This document shows positions 58,361-64,000 of a DNA stretch of 64,000 nt, piece by piece. The first letter of the stretch is position 1, and each line of letters opens with the position of its first letter. A program made the translations under genes and the position numbers. Location of the stretch: the NCBI RefSeq assembly GCF_016918855.1, contig NZ_JADKYB010000003.1, positions 434,001-498,000 of the forward strand, in the 5' to 3' direction. Under the pieces are notes generated by a model. It searched no databases and was not told the origin of the DNA. It saw only the letters and a list, made by a program, of their open reading frames with translations. Source of the DNA: Actinacidiphila acididurans (GTDB lineage Bacteria; Actinomycetota; Actinomycetes; Streptomycetales; Streptomycetaceae).

Positions 58361-58589
58361 AGTCGAGCGCGACGGCGTCGAGCATGCTCCCGATCGGTGG
58401 GAAGTCCTCCGGGCGCGGGTGTTCCGGACGGTCGTTGAGGTTCACGAAGTCGATGAAGGCCGGGACGTCGGATGCTGGAGCGACCACCTCGACTTCGACG
58501 CCGAATCGTCCCCGATGCCCTGTCACTCGGCAGCGAACAACCTCGAAAGCACGGATTCCGCTGCTGAGCCAGAGCTGAGTGCCGGTCAC
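58266..58589 (-). CDS. conserved hypothetical protein
   Basis: 107 residues from GTG 58589. RAFEVVRCRVTGHRGRFGVEVEVV and FIDFVNLNDRPEHPRPEDFPPIGSML are followed by LDAVALDFMPWGELRLTARPSSL. The pattern (beta-strand-rich, with D-F-P-P-I-G) recurs in Streptomyces hypotheticals of about 90-110 residues. No motif indicates a function. The last 30 residues run into the KOW gene on the other strand, so the true protein may be shorter. Confidence 0.65.
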   Translation of the reverse strand: MTGTQLWLSSGIRAFEVVRCRVTGHRGRFGVEVEVVAPASDVPAFIDFVNLNDRPEHPRPEDFPPIGSMLDAVALDFMPWGELRLTARPSSLTRQRLQGSHPPGVGR

Positions 58590-58736
58590 AGCTGACCAGC
58601 GTAGGAGGGCTCAACCTGGCCGCGCCCGCCATCGTCAGAGTCCTCGCCAGCAGGTCTGCCCCGAGCCGAAGCCCAGTTCCAGCGGCAGTTGCTGCCCCCT
58701 GGCCCGCCCCGCGCAAAGGCGGGCCAGGGATGGCGT

Positions 58737-61700
58737 TCAGCGAAGGCCGACCGCGCGGATGATGGTTTGGTCGACCGTGTTTCCGGCCGAGTCGCTCGCG
58801 CTCAGGCGCAGGGAGGCGAAGGCCGCCGCCCGGGGGGCGTTGAACCGGTAGTGCCCGTGTGCGTCCACCGTGAGGGGCGTCCAGGTGGTGCCGTCGTCGT
58901 AGGACACCTCGACCCGGGGTGCACCGGGGGTGCCGGCCCCGGCGACGGTGACGTCGACGAGGCCGACGGCGACCGGGGCGCGCTGCTGGACGGTGACCCC
59001 GAAGGTCGAGTCGCGGGAGACGAAGCCGGCGTCGTCCGTCCGCACATCAAGGCCGATCTGCAGCAAAGGCAGCAGGTCCCGCCGGCCCGACACCGTCGGC
59101 GCGGCGGAGGTGAACTTCCACTGCGTCGTCGTCGAGGACGAGTACGGGCTGTACGACGCGTCGCGCTGGTTCGCGACGACGAGCCGGTACGGCAGGGGCG
59201 CCGCGCCGGGCAGGTTGGGGCTCATGACGAGCCCGCTGCTGGTGGAGCCCAACCGGGTGTCGCCCTGGTAGAGGGTGACGCTCTGGGCGGCGTGGGTTCC
59301 CCAGGCCAGGGAGTACCCGGCGTGGTCGGCGTTGCCGTAGCCCGGGACGTCGATCCGCATCTGGTTACCCGTCCGCGTCGGGCCGAGGTAGCTGTTGTTG
59401 AGGTACGGGCGCTGGACGGGCTTGAACCAGTCCTCGCTCACGACGGCGCCGGGGTGGTAGGACCGCTGGACACTGTTCTCGTACTGCGTCCCGTCGCTGG
59501 CCTCCTGGCCCCATGTGTTGGCGCCGTCGGTGCTGACCCAGTCGGTCCGGCGGCTGTTGACCGAAAGCGCTACGTCCTGACCGATGCCCCACTCCGAGTA
59601 GACGGGGTAGTCGTACCGCCATTCCTGCGCGTAGGGGGAGGGAGCCGGGCTGTCGAAGTTCTCGTCGATCCGGACGAGGTTGTTCTGCGACGCCTGGACG
59701 ACCATGTTCTTCGGGAGCTCGTTGTGCCAGGTGTGCATGAGGTCGTAGACGTAGGTCGCGACCGGGTGGGACTGCGCCCGCAGCACCACGCCTGACTGCT
59801 GGGCCTGGGCTATGAGCTTGTCGCCCTCGTCGGGGGACAGCAGGCCCACGTCGATGGTGGTCGGGTCCAGCCCGTCGGTCCCGAAGGAGAGCTGCTGGCG
59901 TCCGGCCCGGTCGTTGGCGACCAGCAGGAGCGCCGCCCCGGCGTCGGCCGCCGCCTTGGCCTGCGCGACGGGTGTCACCGTGGCGGTGCGTCGTACGACG
60001 ACCGCCTTGCCGTGGACGTCGATGCCGTCGTAGTCGGCGGCGGCACCGTTGCCGGCGAAGGCCAGGGGGAACGTCCGCGTCCCGGCGGGCAGCGGGGTGA
60101 CGTTGTCCTGCCGAAGCACGTCGGTGTAGTCGACCCCTCGCGCGGACACGGTGAGCGCGGGCTGTTCCTTGCGCCACCGCGTGCCGAGGTAGAAGTCACC
60201 GTGCTTGACGGCGCCTTGAGGCTGGACCCACAGGCTGTCGTACGCCGTGTCCTCGACCTCGAAGTCGAGCCACTGGGACTGGCCGAGCGCCCGGTTGTAC
60301 TCCAGCCGGAGGTACGTGGGGTCGCCCGGCTGCGGAATCGTTTCGTCGACGCGTCGGATGTGGCCGGCGTCGAGCGTGACCGTGCGGTCCTGGTTGAAGG
60401 CGATGTCGGGATCGCCGAGCAGCGCCATGCCTTGCGACCTGGGGCCATGGGCGCCCGGCACGGTCATGAAGCCGAGGGCGGAGTAGTTGTCGTCGGGCGT
60501 GTAGAAGGTCGCGCTTCCCTCGACGGGAATCAGCGCAGGCGTCGGGTCGCCGGCCCGCAGCAGCGCCACGGTCGCGGCGCCGGGGTTGCCGGCGGCGTCC
60601 TTGACGTTGATGGTCATCTTGTGGGACACCGCCCCGAGCGAGATCGCCGTGTGCGCGAGCACGCCGTCCGGGCCGGAGGCCAGGATCTGGCCGCTGAAGC
60701 TGCCCGAGGCACTCGCCGCCGCGGTGGGGTCAATGGTCAGGGTGATGCCGGCGGTGCCGTGAGCGGGCACCGTGACGGAGTCGGCCGAGAGCCGGAAAGT
60801 GCCAGCGGGCGCGCCCGGGGCGGAGATCGACAAGGCGAGGGTCACCGTGCTGTCGCCCAGGTTGGTGTACGTCACGGGCCGTTGCACCGGACCCGACTCG
60901 CTCTCACCCGCGTACGCCGTGGCAGTGGCGAAGACGGCGGCTCGTGTGGCGGCCGCCGCGTCCACGCGGCCGCTGCCGGCCTCGAAGCTGTTGTAGGCGG
61001 GGGTCTGCTTGGAAGTGCTGGTCAGCAGGTCCTTGAGCTGGGCTCCGGTGAGCTCCGGGTGCTCGGCCGCGACAAGGGCCGCGGCACCGGTCACGTGCGG
61101 TGTGGCCATCGAGGTGCCGCTCAGCGTCTGGTAGTAGCCCTCACCCTCCGCGGCGTACTGCGACCGGGCGGCCAGGATGTCGACGCCGGGCGCGGTGATC
61201 TCCGGCTTGAGAGCGCCGTCGCCGACCCGGGGACCCTGGCTCGAGAAGTAGGCGAGCGAGTCGTTGCTGTCCACCGCACCGACGGTGAGGGCGGCGTCGG
61301 CAGCGCCGGGTGAGCCGACGGTGCCGGAGTCGCCGCTGTTGCCCGCGGCGATGACGAAGAGGGCGCCGGTCTGGGCGCTGAGCTGGTTCACGGCCTGGGA
61401 CAGCGGGTCCGTGCCGTCGGACGGATCGGGGTCCCCGAGGCTCATGTTGATGACCTTGGCGTGCTCGTCGACGGCCGCCCACTGCATGCCGGCCAGCACC
61501 TCGGAGTCGCTGCCCTGACCTTCGTTCGACAGGACCTTGCCGATGTGCAGCCGGGCGCCCGGGGCGACGCCCTTCTCGGTGCCGCCCGACGCGGCTCCCG
61601 TGCCCGCGATCGTGGAGGCGACGTGGGTTCCGTGGCCGTTGTGGTCCTTGACGTCCTCGCCGGCGATGAAGCTGCGGGTGTCGACGATCCGACCGGCCAG

Positions 61701-62531
61701 GTCGGGGTGGGAGGTGTCGACGCCCGTGTCGAGGACGGCGACATCGACGCCTTGGCCGGTGTCACCGGTTGCCCAGGCCTGCGGCGCGCCGATCTGCGCG
61801 GTCGACTCGGCCAGATCGGCATGCACCGTGCCGTCCAGCCAGATGTGCTTGATGCCCTCCTTGAACGACGGCGTTGTCGCGCCCGGAGCGACGGACGGTG
61901 CCGAGGACGACTCAGAGGATGACTCAGAGGAGGATGCCGACGGCGAGGAGGACGCTCCGGTGACGGCCGACCAGAAGTCCTTCACCTGCGCGTGGTCCGC
62001 GGTGACGGCGGCACCTCCGACGCTCGCGAGCGTGCGGACCATCGACGAGCCCTTCGGCGCGGGGGTCGCGCGGAACCCGGGCGCCTGCTTTCCGTAGGAG
62101 ATGATCAGCGGGAGGCTGTCGCGGTGCGCGTTGTCGTAGCCGTCGGCGATGAGGTTCGTGACATCGAAAAGCCGGCGGTCGAGCTCACCGTCGGCAACGT
62201 AGGGCATCGCCGAGTCGGGAAAGACGTACAGGTCCCCGGCCGACTCGAGGATTCTCGCTCGAGCGGGCCCGCCGTCCGGCCCCTTGACCGATACCGTGCC
62301 GCCCGCGTCGGCGGTGCCGGCCTTCTGGCGCACAGTGACGACGTCGCCCGTGACCAGCGTGACGGTGTGCTCCGCGGGGCCGTCGGCCTGGCTCGCGGCT
62401 GAGGGGCTCTGGCCGGGGGTCGCGCCGTATGCCGCGGATGCGGGTCCGGCGACCGCAAGCGGGGTGAGGAGCAATGCCAGAGATGCGGTCGCGGCCGTGG
62501 TGAGAGTCCAGCGTTTGCGTGGAGATCTCAA
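58737..62531 (-). CDS. large secreted subtilisin-like (S8) protease
   Basis: 1264 residues from TTG 62531, six bases after AAAGGA; the signal peptide (RKRWTLTTAATASLALLLTPLAV) then stands at the very N terminus. A propeptide leads to a Ser-rich linker (about residue 205-225). Catalytic Asp in VAVLDTGVDTSHPDL (about 266), His in NGHGTHVASTIAG (about 300) and Ser in SGTSMATPHVTGAAAL (about 472), with VIAAGNSGD the oxyanion Asn. After about residue 540 come Fn3/Ig-like domains, a PA-like insert (KAVVVRRTATVTPVAQAKAAADAGAALL), and a long C-terminal beta region. Divergent from a TrmB/LuxR-like regulator. Confidence 0.92.
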   Translation of the reverse strand: MRSPRKRWTLTTAATASLALLLTPLAVAGPASAAYGATPGQSPSAASQADGPAEHTVTLVTGDVVTVRQKAGTADAGGTVSVKGPDGGPARARILESAGDLYVFPDSAMPYVADGELDRRLFDVTNLIADGYDNAHRDSLPLIISYGKQAPGFRATPAPKGSSMVRTLASVGGAAVTADHAQVKDFWSAVTGASSSPSASSSESSSESSSAPSVAPGATTPSFKEGIKHIWLDGTVHADLAESTAQIGAPQAWATGDTGQGVDVAVLDTGVDTSHPDLAGRIVDTRSFIAGEDVKDHNGHGTHVASTIAGTGAASGGTEKGVAPGARLHIGKVLSNEGQGSDSEVLAGMQWAAVDEHAKVINMSLGDPDPSDGTDPLSQAVNQLSAQTGALFVIAAGNSGDSGTVGSPGAADAALTVGAVDSNDSLAYFSSQGPRVGDGALKPEITAPGVDILAARSQYAAEGEGYYQTLSGTSMATPHVTGAAALVAAEHPELTGAQLKDLLTSTSKQTPAYNSFEAGSGRVDAAAATRAAVFATATAYAGESESGPVQRPVTYTNLGDSTVTLALSISAPGAPAGTFRLSADSVTVPAHGTAGITLTIDPTAAASASGSFSGQILASGPDGVLAHTAISLGAVSHKMTINVKDAAGNPGAATVALLRAGDPTPALIPVEGSATFYTPDDNYSALGFMTVPGAHGPRSQGMALLGDPDIAFNQDRTVTLDAGHIRRVDETIPQPGDPTYLRLEYNRALGQSQWLDFEVEDTAYDSLWVQPQGAVKHGDFYLGTRWRKEQPALTVSARGVDYTDVLRQDNVTPLPAGTRTFPLAFAGNGAAADYDGIDVHGKAVVVRRTATVTPVAQAKAAADAGAALLLVANDRAGRQQLSFGTDGLDPTTIDVGLLSPDEGDKLIAQAQQSGVVLRAQSHPVATYVYDLMHTWHNELPKNMVVQASQNNLVRIDENFDSPAPSPYAQEWRYDYPVYSEWGIGQDVALSVNSRRTDWVSTDGANTWGQEASDGTQYENSVQRSYHPGAVVSEDWFKPVQRPYLNNSYLGPTRTGNQMRIDVPGYGNADHAGYSLAWGTHAAQSVTLYQGDTRLGSTSSGLVMSPNLPGAAPLPYRLVVANQRDASYSPYSSSTTTQWKFTSAAPTVSGRRDLLPLLQIGLDVRTDDAGFVSRDSTFGVTVQQRAPVAVGLVDVTVAGAGTPGAPRVEVSYDDGTTWTPLTVDAHGHYRFNAPRAAAFASLRLSASDSAGNTVDQTIIRAVGLR

Positions 62532-62594
62532 GGAAGATCCTTTCCGTTCGAGCAGGGGGCGGGTGCGGGTGCCACCGGGGGATTGGCCGAACAC

Positions 62595-62652
62595 TGCCAT
62601 TTGGCGGAGAAGCATCACAAGGCGTTTCGTGGCTGCTCGCTGCCACTTGGCA
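62595..62652. promoter_or_regulatory. paired palindromes between protease and regulator
   Basis: TGCCATTTGGCG (62595-62606) and TGCCACTTGGCA (62641-62652, perfect TGCCA-CT-TGGCA) are spaced 46 bases centre to centre in the divergent region between the protease gene and the TrmB/LuxR-like regulator, consistent with an operator pair acting on both. Confidence 0.7.
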
Positions 62653-62682
62653 CAACCCCGACAGGTCCGCTACAACGGCCCC

Positions 62683-63678
62683 ATGGAGCTCGCGGTACTT
62701 GGACTGACCGCCGATGAGGAGCGGGTCTACGAGGCGCTCGTCGCCCAGCCCGGGGCGACGGCGGCCGCACTGGCCGACCACCTCGAGACCGAGGCAGGCC
62801 CGCTCAAGCGGGTCCTCTCCTCGCTCGTCGACAAACACCTCGCGACCCGGAGCGGTCGCCCGATCCGGTATCTGGCCGCTCCGCCGGACATCGCGATCAA
62901 TCAGCTCGTGCAGACCAGGGAGAAGGAGCTGAGCGCGGCGCGCACCAAGGCGTACGCGCTCTCGGAGATCCACCGGAACGCGAACCGGGTGAGTCCCGAG
63001 CTCGCCATCGAACAGCTGACGGACCGCGAGACCATCGCCTCGGCCGTCGCGCTCCTCGAATCCAAGGCCCAGCACCAGGTCCGGGTGTTCGACACCCCGC
63101 CCTACTACGAGCCCCCCGAAGGCGAAGGCGCCGCCCGGAGCACCGCGGTGCAGATCGAGCGCCACCAGCGCGACGGGGTCGCTCACCGGGTGATCTACAG
63201 TCAGGACGCGCTGACCTGGCCGAAGAAGCTCCAGACGGGCATCCTCCCGGCGATCCGTGGCGGCGAGCAGGCCCGTATGAGGCGCAGCCTGCCGCTCAAG
63301 ATGATCATCAGGGACGACCAGGACGCCCTCATCCCCTTCGACTTGAGCCGCAGCGGGCTACAGGTCGCCTATCTCGTCCGGCGGTCACCGTTGTTCACCG
63401 CCCTCGAGGCACTCTTCGAGGGCGAGTGGACCCAGGCCGTCCCGCTCGATACCGGAGCGGTGGCGCCGTCCGCGCCCGACGGCCGAGCCCGACCGGACGA
63501 GGAGACCCAGTCCCTGCTCGCGATGATGATGGCCGGCCTCACCGACACGGCCATCGCTCACGCGAACGGATGGAGCACGCGGACGACCTACCGCCGGCTC
63601 CAGGACCTCATGACCGAGCTCGGAGCGTCCACCCGCTTCCAAGCCGGCTGCATCGCAGAAAGACGCGGCTGGCTCTGA
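62683..63678 (+). CDS. TrmB/LuxR-type transcriptional regulator
   Basis: 331 residues from ATG 62683. N terminus: LGLTADEERVYEALVAQPGATAAALADHLE and KRVLSSLVDKHLATRSGRPIRYLAAPP, a TrmB-like winged helix. Middle: a domain with phospholipase-D-like or sensor shape (VRVFDTPPYYEPPEGEGAARS ... AHRVIYSQDAL ... MIIRDDQDALIPFD). C terminus: LLAMMMAGLTDTAIAHANGWSTRTTYRRLQDLM, a LuxR-type HTH with the Q/A-to-T-T-Y-R-R recognition part. Two DNA-binding ends and a sensor core. Likely control of the divergent secreted protease. Confidence 0.88.
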   Translation: MELAVLGLTADEERVYEALVAQPGATAAALADHLETEAGPLKRVLSSLVDKHLATRSGRPIRYLAAPPDIAINQLVQTREKELSAARTKAYALSEIHRNANRVSPELAIEQLTDRETIASAVALLESKAQHQVRVFDTPPYYEPPEGEGAARSTAVQIERHQRDGVAHRVIYSQDALTWPKKLQTGILPAIRGGEQARMRRSLPLKMIIRDDQDALIPFDLSRSGLQVAYLVRRSPLFTALEALFEGEWTQAVPLDTGAVAPSAPDGRARPDEETQSLLAMMMAGLTDTAIAHANGWSTRTTYRRLQDLMTELGASTRFQAGCIAERRGWL

Positions 63679-63759
63679 CCGTTGCCGGGACGTCGAGATG
63701 AGCGCCGCCCTGCAGCAGCGCCGCACGCGGTGGCCATTCCTGCTGCGGGCGGGCAGCTG

Positions 63760-63992
63760 TCACTCGTCGTAGTACTCACAGTCGTCGCCTTGGACGCGCG
63801 CCCCAGCACCCCAGCGATCTCCCGCATTTTCTTGAGAAGTAGCTCATCCGGGTGCTTCACCACGATCCGCCCGTCTTGCCAGTCCAACCAGGCGCCGCGC
63901 TTGTCCCGTTCGGGGTGAGTAACCATCTGTGCCAGCCACTCGTTCCGGTACTCCAACACCGAGTGCTGGCCTCGCGGAGAGACCCGGGCCAC
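63760..63992 (-). pseudogene. conserved hypothetical with a one-base frameshift
   Basis: From GTG 63992 the frame reads ARVSPRGQHSVLEYRNEWLAQ, AWLDWQDGRIVVKHPDELLLKKMREIAGVLG, matching a small conserved actinobacterial protein type. At about 63806 the frame changes: the +1 frame continues RVQGDDCEYYDE and stops at TGA 63760-63762. One G appears missing in the run GGGG before CGCGCG. Either a sequencing error or a true frameshift; the start may lie beyond the window edge. Confidence 0.6.
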
Positions 63993-64000
63993 CCCAGCCA

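Overview
The window is about 72% G+C chromosomal DNA from a high-GC actinomycete, almost certainly a Streptomyces. Supporting signs are GTG and TTG starts with strong G or C bias at codon position 3, GGAGG-type ribosome sites, long GC-rich hairpins without U-tracts between convergent genes, rare TTA (bldA-type) codons in a few genes, and many one-regulator/one-enzyme pairs. The content is accessory: catabolic enzymes, secreted hydrolases, exporters, a small terpene locus and decayed mobile elements. I found no rRNA, tRNA, CRISPR array or replication origin.

Layout. 0-9.2 kb: tail of an NAD(P)-binding protein, a truncated conserved gene, a large Tat-exported protein with discoidin domains, a WD40-like protein, a luciferase-like monooxygenase and an MFS exporter. 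9.6-13.2 kb (minus strand): LacI-type regulator, then a class I terpene synthase overlapping a cytochrome P450 that carries a TTA codon. 13.7-17.2 kb: AhpD-like protein, MetE-like enzyme (TTA codon), and a quinone oxidoreductase (TTA codon) divergent from an HxlR regulator. 18-20.7 kb: TetR regulator and SDR oxidoreductase sharing three copies of one palindrome, with a HIT protein between them. 20.7-26.2 kb: small conserved proteins, VOC and GNAT proteins and a glycine-rich secreted protein. 26.2-33 kb: IS5-type remnant, secreted GH78-type rhamnosidase, GH1 beta-glucosidase and an MFS transporter. 33-38.8 kb: Met/His-rich membrane protein, aldo/keto reductase divergent from its TetR, XRE regulator, SDR.

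38.8-45.7 kb: a TetR regulator divergent from a tightly overlapping five-gene operon (ACMSD-like amidohydrolase, extradiol dioxygenase, FAH-family hydrolase, acyl-CoA ligase, MhpA-like FAD hydroxylase). This is a complete-looking aromatic meta-cleavage route with an unknown substrate, and a perfect inverted repeat lies between it and the TetR gene. 46-53 kb: IS630-type remnant, two MFS exporters, SDR/TetR pair with a shared operator, phosphotransferase, GlxA-type regulator with a DJ-1/PfpI partner. 53-56.1 kb: a 41-codon ORF with an ideal ribosome site and a TTA codon, stop/start-coupled to an ABC exporter and followed by a tandem NUDIX protein. 56-64 kb: small membrane protein, truncated sugar acetyltransferase, a zinc-ribbon protein with a broken 5' end, GNAT and KOW-like proteins, a very large secreted subtilisin-like protease divergent from a TrmB/LuxR-like regulator with paired palindromes, and a frameshifted hypothetical gene at the right edge.

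The points most worth following up are the aromatic operon, the terpene synthase/P450 locus, the bldA-type small ORF before the ABC exporter, and a set of cis-palindromes that link regulators to neighbouring enzymes.
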